Positions 29,476 to 39,375 of a DNA stretch of 64,000 nt are shown in pieces. Position 1 is the first letter of the stretch, and every line of letters begins with the position of its first letter. A model generated the notes under the pieces. The model had not been told where the DNA came from and did no database searches. It saw nothing but the letters and a program-made list of their open reading frames with translations. This stretch comes from Jannaschia seohaensis (lineage in GTDB: Bacteria > Pseudomonadota > Alphaproteobacteria > Rhodobacterales > Rhodobacteraceae), in the NCBI RefSeq assembly GCF_900116765.1, contig NZ_UETC01000012.1, positions 1-64,000 on the forward strand, read 5' to 3'. Position numbers and translations under genes: made by a program.

Positions 29476-30174
29476 CTAGATTGCGCGGCGAGTCGTCGCG
29501 ATCCGCTCCGCGATCAGGGCGTGCAGCCGGGGGCGGATGTCTTCGGCGGTTTGCGCCGCAAGGGATTGCGCCTCGGCCAGGAGGACGGCGTCATGGCCCG
29601 TACGGGCCAGCCCCTCCAGGAAGGCCGCGACATAGTCTGTGGGGCGGCCCTCGGCCAGGGCCCGGTCGGCGAAGGCGAAATCCTCTGAGAGCGCGAGACG
29701 GTCCGGGCTGATCCGGTCGCCATTGACCGGGCGCGGCCCGGGGGGGCGCAGGTCGATGGGAACATGCGCCAGAATCGCCTGCTGAAATGCGGCGAGGCTG
29801 TCGATCGGCTTGGCCAGGAACCCGTCCGCCCCCGCCTCCAGCGCGGCATTCGCAACCATGTCCGTGGTCTGTCCTGAGGTCGCCAGGATGACCGTCGGGC
29901 GCGACGGCGCGCCCGAAAGATCCGCGATCAGGTCCGATCCGGGGCCGTCGGGCAGGCCCAGATCCACGACCACCACATCCGGCCGATAGGACGCCAGATG
30001 GCGGCGTGCGGCGCGAAGGCTGTCCGCGCGTCGTAGCCTTGCGCCCGACCGCAGCGCAAGCAGGCGGACCGCCTCGCAGGCGAAACGGCTATCCTCGACC
30101 ACCAAAATCGTCATGCCCAACAGGGGGCGGCGGACGGTGGGAGCGGGGCGGGCCATCAATTCCAAATCGTCCAT
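29476..30174 (-). CDS. Orphan response-regulator receiver-domain protein
   Basis: The 232-residue product (start MDDLELMARP, GAGGAG 8 bases upstream) has a receiver domain at about residues 20-140: acidic pocket VVEDSR, phospho-acceptor aspartate in VVVVDLGLPDGPG, threonine/serine in LATSGQ and the lysine in LAKPIDS. About 90 residues follow with no DNA-binding motif recognised, ending in an alpha-helical stretch HALIAERIATTRRAI. No kinase gene is nearby, so the partner is unknown. The AT-rich upstream region (30175-30240) is a likely promoter. Confidence 0.85.
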   Translation of the reverse strand: MDDLELMARPAPTVRRPLLGMTILVVEDSRFACEAVRLLALRSGARLRRADSLRAARRHLASYRPDVVVVDLGLPDGPGSDLIADLSGAPSRPTVILATSGQTTDMVANAALEAGADGFLAKPIDSLAAFQQAILAHVPIDLRPPGPRPVNGDRISPDRLALSEDFAFADRALAEGRPTDYVAAFLEGLARTGHDAVLLAEAQSLAAQTAEDIRPRLHALIAERIATTRRAI

Positions 30175-30307
30175 CGGATTTCTCCTCAAGGTTGTTCTTT
30201 ATTATGCAAAGCACTGCTTAAGGATGTGTAAACGCGGCGCCCTGCCGCCTTGCGGCCCGCCCAGCCCAGCGCGATAAGACGGCGCCAGACACAGGAGGCG
30301 CCCGGCC

Positions 30308-30712
30308 ATGATCGGCAAACTCAATCACGTCGCCATCGCCGTCCCGGACCTAGAAGCCGCTGCGGCACAGTATCGGGACACGCTCGGCGCCCGGGTGAAC
30401 CCGCCGCAGGACGAGCCGGAGCATGGGGTGACCGTCGTTTTCATCGACCTGCCCAACACCAAGATCGAACTGCTCCATCCATTGGGCGAAGGCAGCCCGA
30501 TCCAGGGGTTTCTCGACAAGAACCCCTCGGGCGGGATCCATCACATCTGCTACGAGGTGGAGGACATCCTGGCCGCGCGCGATGCGCTCCGGGCGGCGGG
30601 CGCCCGGGTGCTCGGCACCGGAGAGCCCAAGATCGGCGCCCATGGCAAGCCGGTGCTGTTCCTCCACCCGAAGGATTTCACCGGAACCCTGGTCGAGCTG
30701 GAGCAAGTCTGA
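30308..30712 (+). CDS. mce: Methylmalonyl-CoA epimerase
   Basis: This 134-residue glyoxalase-fold protein interconverts the two methylmalonyl-CoA stereoisomers. It starts MIGKLNHVAIAVPDLEAA with the first metal histidine, then TKIELLHPLGE, GGIHHICYEVEDI with the second, and TLVELEQV with the terminal metal glutamate. It complements MeaB at 6469 and points to a propionyl-CoA or ethylmalonyl-CoA pathway. Its TGA overlaps the DUF1467 ATG by one base. Confidence 0.94.
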   Translation: MIGKLNHVAIAVPDLEAAAAQYRDTLGARVNPPQDEPEHGVTVVFIDLPNTKIELLHPLGEGSPIQGFLDKNPSGGIHHICYEVEDILAARDALRAAGARVLGTGEPKIGAHGKPVLFLHPKDFTGTLVELEQV

Positions 30713-30993
30713 TGGGTGTTTTCTCCGCCCTCGTCCTCTTTGCCATGATCTGGGCCATGGTGTTCCTGATCGGCCTGCAGATCGGCCAGGACACGCAGGG
30801 AGATCGCGGGCAGGTGACCCAGGGCACCCATGCCGGGGCGCCGGCGGCCCCGATCCGGATCTACCGCCGGATGGGCTGGGCCACGGCGATCACGCTTCTG
30901 ATCTGGGTGCCGCTGATCTGGTTCATCGCGACCGGGCAGATCGGCATCGACGATCTGCGCCGGATCACGGGCCGGGAGGTGCTGGGCGACTGA
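30712..30993 (+). CDS. DUF1467 family membrane protein
   Basis: The 93-residue product has two membrane helices (SALVLFAMIWAMVFLIGLQI and WATAITLLIWVPLIWFIAT) flanking a hydrophilic loop TQGDRGQVTQGTHAGAPA. This layout matches DUF1467, a small family typical of Rhodobacterales and often found just after mce, as here (TGATG overlap). No function is established. Confidence 0.85.
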   Translation: MGVFSALVLFAMIWAMVFLIGLQIGQDTQGDRGQVTQGTHAGAPAAPIRIYRRMGWATAITLLIWVPLIWFIATGQIGIDDLRRITGREVLGD

Positions 30994-31003
30994 GCCGCGC
31001 AGC

Positions 31004-31690
31004 CTATGGGCGGTGCAGCCGGTGGAAGAGATGGGTGAAGGCCGCTGCCCCGACCACTGGCACCAGCAGGTTCAGCACCGGCACCGAGAGCGGGATCGCC
31101 ATCACCACCCCCGTCGCCCAAATCTGGCCGCGATAGCGCGAGCGGAAGGCCCGCGCCTCGGCCGGTGGCAAATGCCGCGCCGCGCTCATCTGCGCGTATT
31201 CCCGCCCGAGCAGGAAGCCGTTGACCCCCCAGAAGATGAACAGCGCAAAGGGCGCGAGCAGCAGATAGGCGGCCAGCGCCAGGGCGTTGACGACCAGAAC
31301 CAGACCGAGAAACCCCGCGGATTCCTTCAACGTCTCCGGAAGCGGCTGCTGCCGCGCCGCAGGCAGCGCGGGGTAGTGCCGATCCTCGACCGCAGCCGCG
31401 ATTCGGTCCAGGAACAGCCCGGTGAAGGCCGAGGCGACCGGCACCATCAGAAAGACCGAGGCGACGAGCATCACGGGGATCAGCGCGATCCCGGCCGCAT
31501 CGTCCAGCCAGGTGACCTCGCCGATCCAGGGTAGCGTGACGGCCGGGCCGACGAGCCATTGCGCCAGCCAGATCAACACCACGGAGAACCCGAAGAGCAG
31601 CGCGAGCGATAGCCCCACCCCCGTCAGAAGGACCCGGCGAAACCGGGGATCGCCCATCTGTCCGAGCGCCTTGGCGATATCGCCCATCAT
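31004..31690 (-). CDS. EI24 domain-containing membrane protein (CysZ-like)
   Basis: The 228-residue protein has about four to five long hydrophobic segments (VGLSLALLFGFSVVLIWLA, AGIALIPVMLVASVFLMVP, LGLVLVVNALALAAYLLLA, WATGVVMAIPLSVPVLNLL) with the central FWGVNGFLLGREYAQMSA segment typical of the EI24/CysZ family. CysZ imports sulfate; alphaproteobacterial relatives have unclear substrates. The start MMGDIAKAL overlaps the end of the nitroreductase gene (ATGA on the minus strand). Confidence 0.82.
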   Translation of the reverse strand: MMGDIAKALGQMGDPRFRRVLLTGVGLSLALLFGFSVVLIWLAQWLVGPAVTLPWIGEVTWLDDAAGIALIPVMLVASVFLMVPVASAFTGLFLDRIAAAVEDRHYPALPAARQQPLPETLKESAGFLGLVLVVNALALAAYLLLAPFALFIFWGVNGFLLGREYAQMSAARHLPPAEARAFRSRYRGQIWATGVVMAIPLSVPVLNLLVPVVGAAAFTHLFHRLHRP

Positions 31691-32280
31691 GCCGAGCGCC
31701 ACTCCGTCTTGGCCGCGACATCCGGGCGGGGCCGCTCCGGCGGGACGGCGCTCTCGGTTCCGATCACGATCCAGCCCGCGACCCATTCGGTGGGGGCGAG
31801 GGCCAGCCCTTCGGTCAGGAAGTCCCGGTCAAGGGCCATCCAGCCCGTCAGCCAATTCGCGCCCCAGCCCGCCGCCTGGGCCGCGTTCACCAGCGACAGG
31901 CACAGGGCCCCGGCGCTGAGCGTTTGCTCCACCTCGGGGATCTTGTCCGACGCCTGAGGCGACGAGACGACGGCCACGATCAGGGGCGCGTCAGCGAACA
32001 TGGCCTGGGATTTCGGGAGCTTTTCGGGGTCGCGCCCCTGTTCGGCACCCAGCCGCCCGGTCAGCGCGGCGAGCCGGGCCAGGGCCGCGCCCTCCAGGAC
32101 GATGAGGCGCCAGGGCTCCAGCTTGCCGTGATCGGGCACGCGCATCGCTGTGGCGAGCAGGGGCGTCAGAGCGGCGCGGTCGGGCCCCGGCGCCCGGAGC
32201 GTCTTGGCCGGGCGGGAGCGGCGGGTGGCGAGGAAGTCCAGGACCTCCGGGCGGGGAGCGAGGGGGGTAATCTCTGTCAT
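31687..32280 (-). CDS. Nitroreductase-family FMN oxidoreductase
   Basis: The 197-residue protein is of the nitroreductase fold: FLATRRSRPAKTLRAPGP with FMN-phosphate arginines, RVPDHGKLEPWRLIVLEG near residue 47, and AAGWGANWLTGW. Its size and sequence resemble E. coli YdjA (183 residues), the minimal member. It should reduce an electron-poor substrate with NAD(P)H and FMN. The stop overlaps the start of the EI24 gene, so the two are coupled. Confidence 0.88.
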   Translation of the reverse strand: MTEITPLAPRPEVLDFLATRRSRPAKTLRAPGPDRAALTPLLATAMRVPDHGKLEPWRLIVLEGAALARLAALTGRLGAEQGRDPEKLPKSQAMFADAPLIVAVVSSPQASDKIPEVEQTLSAGALCLSLVNAAQAAGWGANWLTGWMALDRDFLTEGLALAPTEWVAGWIVIGTESAVPPERPRPDVAAKTEWRSA

Positions 32281-32539
32281 GGCGTCGATGTCGTATTCTC
32301 GGCGAGCGGGATCAAGTGTCTCGACGGCCAGAGACCGGTCACACCCGATCCGTGGAGCACGCCGGCGAATCGCCGGAGCATCCTGGCAGCGCGCCGTCAC
32401 GTCCATTTCCCCAGCCCGGACGCGGCGCGGCTGGTCCCTCACAACATGTCGCAACGGCGCTGTACGCCTGTCGCCTTAGCGGGGCCGGGCAATGCCTCCG
32501 CCGTCCTGCGCGACCGCGATGGCATCCATGTGGAACTGG

Positions 32540-35278
32540 TCAGGAGGTCTTGCTGGCGGCGGCCTTCTTCGGTGCCGCCTTCTTCGCCGGCGCCTTCTTG
32601 GCGGCGGGCTTTTTCGCGGCGGTCGTCTTGGCGGCGGGCTTCTTCGCCGCGGTCTTGCGCTTCGGCGCTTTCGCGGCCTTCTCGGCGATCCACTGCATCG
32701 CCTGCTCCATCGTGACGCTATCCGGGTCGGTGCCCTTCGGAATGGTCGCGTTCACCTTGTCCCACTTCACATAAGGCCCATAGCGGCCCTCCATGACGGC
32801 GACGGGCCCGCCGCTCTCGGGATGGTCGCCCAGCTCCTTCAGGGGCTTGGCGGCGGCGCGGCCACGGCCGCGGGGATTGGCGCGCTTGTCGGCGAGCAGT
32901 TGCACCGCGTGGTTCATGCCGATCGTGAAGACCTCGTCCTCCGACGGCAGATTGGCATAGACCGGCTTCGCGTCCTCGGGCCGCTTATGCATGACGTAGG
33001 GTCCGAAGCGGCCGAGATTGGCCTGGATCGGCTGCCCGTCCTCGGGATGGATCCCGACCTGGCGCGGCAGCGACAGCAGTTGCAGGCCTTTCTCCAGATC
33101 CATCGACTCCGGCGTCCAGGACTTGGGCAGGCTGGAGCGCTTGGGCTTCTTGTTCTCCTCGCTGGCTTCACCGAGCTGGACATACGGCCCGAACCGGCCC
33201 GATTTCAGCCAGACCTCCAGCCCGCTTTCCGGTTCGACGCCGAGCATCCGCTCCTCGCCCTGTTGCTCGCCTTCCATTCCCGGGGGGCCGAAAGGCCGGG
33301 TGTAGCGGCATTCGGGATAGTTGGAGCAGCCGATAAACGCCCCGCCCGAGCGCGCGGTGCGCATGCTTAGCCGCCCAGCCTCGCATTTCGGGCAGAGGCG
33401 CCGATCCTTGCCGTCCGCCCGTTCGGGGAAGAGATGCGGCTCCAGCACCTCGTTGATCTTCTCCAGAACGTCGGTGATGCGCAGTTCCGCGGTCTCGTCC
33501 ACAGCGGCCTTGAAGTCGCGCCAGAAGCGGTCGAGCACGTCCTTGTAGTCCAGCTCCCCCGCCGAGACGTGGTCGAGCTCGTCCTCCAGCCCGGCGGTGA
33601 AGTCGTACTGCACGTAGCGGCGGAAGTAGTTGACAAGGAAGGCCGTCACCAGCCGTCCCTGATCCTCGGGGAAGAGGCGGTTGCCCTCCTTGCGGACATA
33701 GCCGCGGTCCTGGATCGTGCCGAGGATCGAGGCATAGGTGGAGGGCCGACCGATGCCCAGCTCTTCCATCTTCTTGACCAGCGTCGCCTCGGTGTAGCGG
33801 GGCGGGGGCTGGGTGAAGCTCTGCTGGCCCAGCACGGCGCCGGAGGGGGCGAGCACGGCGTTCGCCGGCGCCTTGCCGTTATCCATCACCGCGTCGCCGC
33901 CATCGGCGGCCAGCTTGTCGAAATCCGGGCGCAGGCCGTTCGCATGCTTCTTTGCGGACTCGCCCTGGTCGATGACGGGCAGGCGGCGGTCCTCGCCGGT
34001 CGCTTCCTCGTCGTCGCGGCCCTCGGTATAGACCTTCATGAAGCCGTCGAAGACGATGACCTGCCCATTGGCGCGCAACTCGACCTGACGGTCCTTGCTT
34101 TCGATGGTGACGGTGGTCCGCTCCAGCCGCGCGGCCTCCATCTGCGAGGCCAGCGTCCGCTTCCAGATGAGATCGTAGAGCTTCTTCTGCTCGCCATCGA
34201 TGCGCAGGTCGTCCGCCGCCTTCGTCATGTCGGTCGGGCGGATGCATTCATGCGCTTCTTGCGCGTTCTTGGCCTTGTTCTTGTACATGCGCGGGCTGCC
34301 GGGGACGTATTTGTCCCCGTAGCGTTCCGCGATGGCGTCGCGGGCGGCGTGGACTGCCTCGGGCGCCATGTCGATCCCGTCGGTCCGCATGTAAGTGATC
34401 AGACCGGCCTCGTAGAGCCTTTGCGCCGTGGCCATCGTCGCCTTGGCGCCCATCCCGAACTTGCGGCTGGCCTCCTGCTGGAGGGTGGAGGTCATGAAGG
34501 GCGGGGCCGGGTTGCGGGTGCCGGGCTTGGCCTCGACCGAGGCGACGGTGAGGTCGCGGCTCTCGACCGCCTGCACGGCGAGCTCGGCGCTGGCCCGGTC
34601 CTTGAAGGTGAACCGCTCCACCTTGTCGCCGGCGAGGCCCACCAGCCGCGCCTCGTAGGTCTGGCCGCGCGGCGTCTCCAGCAGCGCGCGGACGGTCCAG
34701 TATTCCTGTGGATCGAAGGCCTCGATCTCCATCTCGCGCTCGACGATCAGGCGCAGACAGACGGATTGCACCCGGCCGGCCGATTTGGATCCGGGCAGCT
34801 TGCGCCAGAGGACGGGGGACAGCGTGAAGCCCACCAGATAGTCCAGCGCGCGGCGGGCGAGATAGGCGTGGACCAGCGGCGTGTCGATCTCGCGCGGGTG
34901 AGCGATGGCGTCCTGCACGGCCTTCTTGGTGATCGCGTTGAACGCCACGCGACTGACGGCCAGATCCTTCTTGATCCCGCGCCGGTTCTTGAGCGCCTCT
35001 TGCAGGTGCCAGGAAATCGCCTCGCCTTCGCGGTCGGGGTCGGTGGCGAGGATCAGGTTGGGGTCGTCGGCCAGCGCATCGGCGATGTCCTTGATGCGCT
35101 TCTTGCTATCCGCCGGCACCTCCCAGGTCATCGCGAAGCCCTCTTCGGGGTCGACGGAGCCGTCCTTGCCGACGAGGTCGCGAACATGGCCATAGCTGGC
35201 GAGCACGGTGTAATCCTTGCCCAGATAGCCGTTGATCGTCTTGGCCTTGGCGGGGGATTCGACGACGACGACGGGCAT
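32540..35278 (-). CDS. topA: DNA topoisomerase I
   Basis: TopA relaxes negative supercoils through a transient 5'-phosphotyrosine. The 912-residue protein opens with the Toprim domain (VVVESPAKAKTINGYLGKDY, and ATDPDREGEAISWHLQEAL), has the catalytic tyrosine in GLITYMRTDGIDM near residue 300, one four-cysteine zinc motif (LCPKCEAGRLS to GCSNYPECRY) near residue 630, three downstream GRFGPYV-type repeats (GRFGPYVQLG, GRFGPYVMHK, GRYGPYVKWD), and an alanine/lysine-rich tail (AAKKPAAKKAPAKKA). Its start is about 390 bases from the end of dprA, which is on the same strand. Confidence 0.97.
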   Translation of the reverse strand: MPVVVVESPAKAKTINGYLGKDYTVLASYGHVRDLVGKDGSVDPEEGFAMTWEVPADSKKRIKDIADALADDPNLILATDPDREGEAISWHLQEALKNRRGIKKDLAVSRVAFNAITKKAVQDAIAHPREIDTPLVHAYLARRALDYLVGFTLSPVLWRKLPGSKSAGRVQSVCLRLIVEREMEIEAFDPQEYWTVRALLETPRGQTYEARLVGLAGDKVERFTFKDRASAELAVQAVESRDLTVASVEAKPGTRNPAPPFMTSTLQQEASRKFGMGAKATMATAQRLYEAGLITYMRTDGIDMAPEAVHAARDAIAERYGDKYVPGSPRMYKNKAKNAQEAHECIRPTDMTKAADDLRIDGEQKKLYDLIWKRTLASQMEAARLERTTVTIESKDRQVELRANGQVIVFDGFMKVYTEGRDDEEATGEDRRLPVIDQGESAKKHANGLRPDFDKLAADGGDAVMDNGKAPANAVLAPSGAVLGQQSFTQPPPRYTEATLVKKMEELGIGRPSTYASILGTIQDRGYVRKEGNRLFPEDQGRLVTAFLVNYFRRYVQYDFTAGLEDELDHVSAGELDYKDVLDRFWRDFKAAVDETAELRITDVLEKINEVLEPHLFPERADGKDRRLCPKCEAGRLSMRTARSGGAFIGCSNYPECRYTRPFGPPGMEGEQQGEERMLGVEPESGLEVWLKSGRFGPYVQLGEASEENKKPKRSSLPKSWTPESMDLEKGLQLLSLPRQVGIHPEDGQPIQANLGRFGPYVMHKRPEDAKPVYANLPSEDEVFTIGMNHAVQLLADKRANPRGRGRAAAKPLKELGDHPESGGPVAVMEGRYGPYVKWDKVNATIPKGTDPDSVTMEQAMQWIAEKAAKAPKRKTAAKKPAAKTTAAKKPAAKKAPAKKAAPKKAAASKTS

Positions 35279-35665
35279 GGTTACTCCTGAACCGGGTGAG
35301 AGCAGTGGCCGCGAGGGGGCGTGCCCTTGGGCCGGGGACCATGTGGCGAGCCCCGCGGGATTGTCAATGGCGGGGCCGGAAGGTTGCGGCCGGGGCGGCT
35401 CGCGTCCAAGCAGGCCCCGGGGTCGGCATGGTCACACCGGGACGGCGAACGAAGGACGGCCTCTTTCCCGCGTTCCGGGCCCCGTCCGGGGGCCTGTATC
35501 CGTGGCCAGGGCAGCGCCTTTTGGGCGGTGCCGCGAGGGATCCTTGGCGCGGGACGGCCAATGAAAAGGGGTGCTGCGACTCCCTGACCGGGCGGCGGGG
35601 AAATCCCCGCCCTACGCCTCGATGGGCTGTGGGTCCCCCGGGGACCGTGCCGCCGGTGATCGCGT
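35279..35665. other. Gene-free spacer between dprA and topA, with one repeat copy
   Basis: No frame here has plausible coding character. The only structure seen is a copy of the 23-bp palindromic repeat at 35594-35616 (GGCGGGGAAATCCCC then GCCCTACG), matching the pair at 7498-7558. The topA promoter should lie here; no convincing -35/-10 pair was found. Confidence 0.6.
35594..35616. repeat. Single copy of the 23-bp palindromic intergenic repeat
   Basis: The bases match the arm at 7498-7520 except at one position (AAAT in place of AGAT). Unlike the first locus there is no inverted partner nearby. Confidence 0.75.
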
Positions 35666-36844
35666 TTACGGCGCCCCCCCCGAGAGCCGCACCAGCCCGC
35701 CGCCCGGGCGGCGGGCGATCTCGCCCAGCATTTCGAGCTCCGAGAGTTCGGCCGAAAGCATGGCGGGCGGCACCGCTCCGGTCGGGCCCAGGTCGCGCAG
35801 CAACTGGTCCTCGGCCACGGGTACGGGCGAGAGTAGCGTGAGGATGCGCGCGCGCATTCCCTCCGGCAGAGGGCCGGGGGGGGCCGCAGGCTCCGACCGC
35901 GGCGGCACTGGCGCCGGCGTCGCCTCCAACGCTTCCAGCACGTCCTCAGCCCCGCGCACCAGGAGCGCGCCGTCCCGAAGCAGGATGTTGCAGCCCGAGG
36001 CGCGCCCATCCAGCGGATGCCCCGGCACCGCCATCACGTCCCGCCCCTGGTCGGCCGCGTCCCGCGCCGTGATCATCGAGCCCGACCGCGCGGCCGCCTC
36101 GACCACGACCACGGCCAGCGCCAAGCCGGACACGATCCTGTTACGGCGGGGGAAGTCGCGGCCCTGGGGCGCGAGGCCGAAGGGGCGTTCGCTGAGCGAG
36201 AGACCCTTTTCGGCGATCTCACGGGCGAGCGTCGCGTTCTCGGCCGGGTAGACCTGGTCCAGCCCGCCCGCATGGACGGCGATCGTTCCGCCTCCCAGGG
36301 CTGCGGCATGGGCCACCGCATCGACCCCACGGGCGAGGCCCGAGACGATGACGATCCCCGCCTCGGCCAGGTCGCGCGCGAGCTTCCGCGTCATGCGCAG
36401 CGCGAGGCTGGAGGCGTTGCGGGTGCCGACGATGGCGACGCAGCGGCGCGCGGCGAGCGCCGTGGCCCCCTGCGCCCAGAGCACCGCGGGCGCCGACGAG
36501 ACCTCGGCTAGACGGTCCGGGTAGCCCGGCGCGCCCAGGGTGAGCAGCTTCGCCCCTGCCTTCCGCGCCGCCGCGATCTCCCGGCGGACGGCGTCGGGGT
36601 CGGCGACGGCATAGCCCGTGTCGCCCGCAGCCTCCGCGATACCGGGTAGGGCGTCGAGCGCGGCCCGAGCGTCGCCATGCTCGGCGATCAGCCGGCGGAA
36701 GGTGGCGGGGCCCACGCGGCGGGACCGGGCGAGGCGGAGCCGCGCGAACAGCTCCTCCTGCGGGGGCGGGCCGTCGAAGAGCGGCAGGGACGGCTCGGAG
36801 AGGCCGTCGGGGTCGCGGATGAACTCGGGGAGGGCGGTGTCCAT
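35666..36844 (-). CDS. dprA: DNA-processing protein DprA
   Basis: DprA binds incoming single-stranded DNA in natural transformation and loads RecA. The 392-residue product has an N-terminal SAM-like region (RRVGPATFRRLIAEHGDA), the Rossmann-fold core VAIVGTRNASSLALR near residue 136, SGLARGVDAVAHAAAL, FPRRNRIVSGLALAVVVVEA and ARSGSMITARDAADQGR, then a C-terminal winged-helix DML1-like domain (RARILTLLSPVPVAEDQLL). All core motifs look intact. It is followed on the same strand by topA. Confidence 0.95.
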   Translation of the reverse strand: MDTALPEFIRDPDGLSEPSLPLFDGPPPQEELFARLRLARSRRVGPATFRRLIAEHGDARAALDALPGIAEAAGDTGYAVADPDAVRREIAAARKAGAKLLTLGAPGYPDRLAEVSSAPAVLWAQGATALAARRCVAIVGTRNASSLALRMTRKLARDLAEAGIVIVSGLARGVDAVAHAAALGGGTIAVHAGGLDQVYPAENATLAREIAEKGLSLSERPFGLAPQGRDFPRRNRIVSGLALAVVVVEAAARSGSMITARDAADQGRDVMAVPGHPLDGRASGCNILLRDGALLVRGAEDVLEALEATPAPVPPRSEPAAPPGPLPEGMRARILTLLSPVPVAEDQLLRDLGPTGAVPPAMLSAELSELEMLGEIARRPGGGLVRLSGGAP

Positions 36845-37278
36845 GACGCAGACTGCGTCCGGGATGGTTTACATAAGGTTAATCCTGACCGCTCGCCCGG
36901 CGCCCGCTTCGTCGCGGTGAAAGCTGGCGAGACTGGGGATAAGCGTCTCCAAGGGGCGGCGTCAGATCCGGGTCGGGACGCTCGGCGCATGGGGAGGGGC
37001 CCGGATCCTGTCGAAACCGGCCCCCGCTACGGCTGCGCCCAGCGGCGACAGGCGGCCTTTCCGGGCGGCTCAAAGCGTGGGCGGAGCGCCCGACGGGGCG
37101 CCCATCCAGGCCATGAGCGGGCGCCAGAGCGGCTCCGACACGCGCGACGGGCCTGGGGCCGAGACGCCATCGGACGGGGCGGCCCGAACGCGACAGCCTC
37201 GCCGCGATCAGGGCGCGCGATACGGCGCGCGGCCCGCTATGTCTTCACGCCGCCCGGCCCGGAGCGACCTTGATGCCC
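36845..37278. other. Gene-free spacer between tldD and dprA
   Basis: About 430 bases without a supported gene. A short AT-richer patch (GGTTTACATAAGGTTAATCC, around 36865-36884) just upstream of dprA may be its promoter region. Frames across the rest are Arg/Gly/Pro-rich and show no family resemblance. Confidence 0.5.
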
Positions 37279-38700
37279 TCAGGCGGCGGAGCCGCCCACC
37301 GTCAGTCCTCCGATCAAGAGCGTGGGCTGGCCCACGCCCACGGGCACCCATTGCCCGGCCTTGCCGCAATTCCCCATCCCCGGGTCCAGCGCCATGTCGT
37401 TGCCGATGGCCCGGATGTTCGTCAAAGCCGTCGCCCCGTCTCCGATCAGTGTCGCGCCCTTCACGGGTGCGCCGACCTTGCCGTTCTTCACCCGGTAGGC
37501 CTCGGTGCAGGAGAACACGAACTTGCCGTTGGTGATGTCGACCTGCCCGCCGCCGAAGCCCACGGCGTAGATGCCGTCCTTCAAGTCGGCCACGATGTCT
37601 TTCGGGTCCGCGTCGCCGCCCAGCATGTAGGTGTTGGTCATCCGGGTCATCGGGATATGCGCGTGGCTTTCGCGCCGTCCGTTGCCGGTCGGGGCGACGC
37701 CCATCAGGCGGGCCGACTGCCGGTCCTGCATGTAGCCCACCAGGATGCCGTCCTCGATCAGCACGTTCTTGCCCGAGGGCGTGCCTTCGTCATCCACCGT
37801 GATCGAGCCGCGCCGGTCCGGGATGGTGCCGTCGTCCAGCACCGTCACCCCCGGCGCCGCCACCCGCTGACCCAGCAGCCCGGCGAAGGCGGATTGGCCC
37901 TTGCGGTTGAAGTCGCCCTCCAGCCCGTGGCCCACCGCCTCGTGCAGCAGGATGCCGGGCCAGCCCGCGCCCAGCGCCACGTCCATCGTGCCCGCCGGGG
38001 CGGGTTCAGCCGACAGGTTTACCACGGCGATGCGCAGCGCCTCGCGGGCGACGGCTTCCCAATGCGACCGCTCCAGCAGGCCGGCGAGATCGATGCGCCC
38101 GCCGCCGCCGGCCGAGCCGCCCTCGCGGCGGCCGTTCTCCTCGACGATGACCGAGACGTTGAGCCGCACCATCGGCCGCACATCCGAGACCGAGCGGCCC
38201 TCGGGGCGCAGGATCTCCACCTCTTGCAGCGAGGCCGCCAGAGACGCCGAGACCTGCACCACCCGCTTGTCCAACCCGCGGGCGAAGGCGTCGATCTCGG
38301 CGAGCGTGTCGAGCTTGACCGAGAAGGCATGGCCCGCGATCGGGTCGTGCGCGCCATACAGCCGCTCATTGGTGCCCGCGGGCGCGTCCGCCAGGATGCC
38401 GCCGCCATCGCCGACGGCGAGGCGGGCGGTTTCGGCGGCCCGCCGGAGGGCGCTTTCGCTGATCTCGGTGGAATGGGCGTAGCCCGCCGTCTCGCCCTTC
38501 ACGGAACGCAGGCCGAATCCCTCGGAGGCATCGTAGCTCGCCGTCTTCACCCGCCCGTCGTCAAACACCACCACCTCGGAGCGGCGGCGCTCCAGGAACA
38601 ACTCACCATCATCGGCGCCGTCGGTGGCGCTGCGCAGGATGGCTAGGGCCGCGTCGCGGTCGAGCGCGGTCTCGAAGGGGCGGAAAGGGGCGTCGGTCAT
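37279..38700 (-). CDS. tldD: Metalloprotease TldD
   Basis: TldD forms a protease complex with TldE/PmbA that degrades unfolded peptides and matures some modified peptides. The 473-residue product carries the zinc motif HEAVGHGLEGD near residue 256 and the C-terminal GNCGKAGQWVPVGVGQPTL region. The start MTDAPFRPFE fits the family length; the longer frame is Arg/Pro-rich. TldE is not in the window, which is usual for this pair in alphaproteobacteria. Confidence 0.95.
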   Translation of the reverse strand: MTDAPFRPFETALDRDAALAILRSATDGADDGELFLERRRSEVVVFDDGRVKTASYDASEGFGLRSVKGETAGYAHSTEISESALRRAAETARLAVGDGGGILADAPAGTNERLYGAHDPIAGHAFSVKLDTLAEIDAFARGLDKRVVQVSASLAASLQEVEILRPEGRSVSDVRPMVRLNVSVIVEENGRREGGSAGGGGRIDLAGLLERSHWEAVAREALRIAVVNLSAEPAPAGTMDVALGAGWPGILLHEAVGHGLEGDFNRKGQSAFAGLLGQRVAAPGVTVLDDGTIPDRRGSITVDDEGTPSGKNVLIEDGILVGYMQDRQSARLMGVAPTGNGRRESHAHIPMTRMTNTYMLGGDADPKDIVADLKDGIYAVGFGGGQVDITNGKFVFSCTEAYRVKNGKVGAPVKGATLIGDGATALTNIRAIGNDMALDPGMGNCGKAGQWVPVGVGQPTLLIGGLTVGGSAA

Positions 38701-39375
38701 GGTCGTCTCCGGATCGTTTGGTCCAAAGATAGGGTGCGGAGGCCGCGGGAAACAGGGAGGCGGAGCCGGTCGCGCCGGACCTCGCGCTGTCCGCTGCGGC
38801 ACCGCGTCGCCCGCGGCGGGCGGAGCGCGCGGGGAAGCGGGGCGCTGCCTGCGGGCAGGGGGCGGGGCGACCGGAGCGCATCGGGGACTGGCTTGTCGCC
38901 GCCGCGGGCGCACATCGGCCCATCCACGCGCCGGTCGTCGCGGCGCTCTTCTCCAGACCGAGGCCGGATGCCGTGCCGAAGGCGTGCGGCAGGCGACGCC
39001 GCTGTCATCGTCCGGCGCGATGAGCGCCACGGGAGGGGGCGCCCGTCATTCAGGTCGACCCGCGTGTCGCCGCTCCCAACCAGGATTTCCAAGGCGAAGC
39101 GGGTTTCGGTTCGAACGCGCCGCTGCCCCGGAGGATGGCCGCGGTTGCCGGCGCGGCGACACCGGCGAGAAGCGCGGCTGCGGGGGAGGCAGGACATCGC
39201 AAAGCTTTCTCTCCTCATGCCCATCGGCGCGCGCGTCGCGGATGGCGCCTGTGCCAATCAACCGGGGCGTGTGAGGACGCGCCGCCCCGGTGCGGTCGGG
39301 CGGACCTCGCGCCGCCCTTGGCCTCCGTGGAACTGAAAGACCGGGCGCTCCGTTGCCTCCCGACATGGAGACCGC
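38701..39375. other. 675-base gene-free region between tldD and the decayed antiporter
   Basis: Several open frames exist on both strands but they are all Arg/Pro/Ser-rich, overlap one another and show no recognisable domain. There is no terminator or repeat. Because it adjoins a decayed gene, it may hold remnants too eroded to identify. Confidence 0.5.

Noticed and set aside
33434-35290. A 618-codon plus-strand frame opposite topA
   Set aside because: A complementary-strand artefact of topA; no motif or ribosome-binding site.
38701-39375. Overlapping frames of 180-216 codons on both strands
   Set aside because: They are all low-complexity Arg/Pro/Ser stretches, overlap each other and lack ribosome-binding sites or family features.
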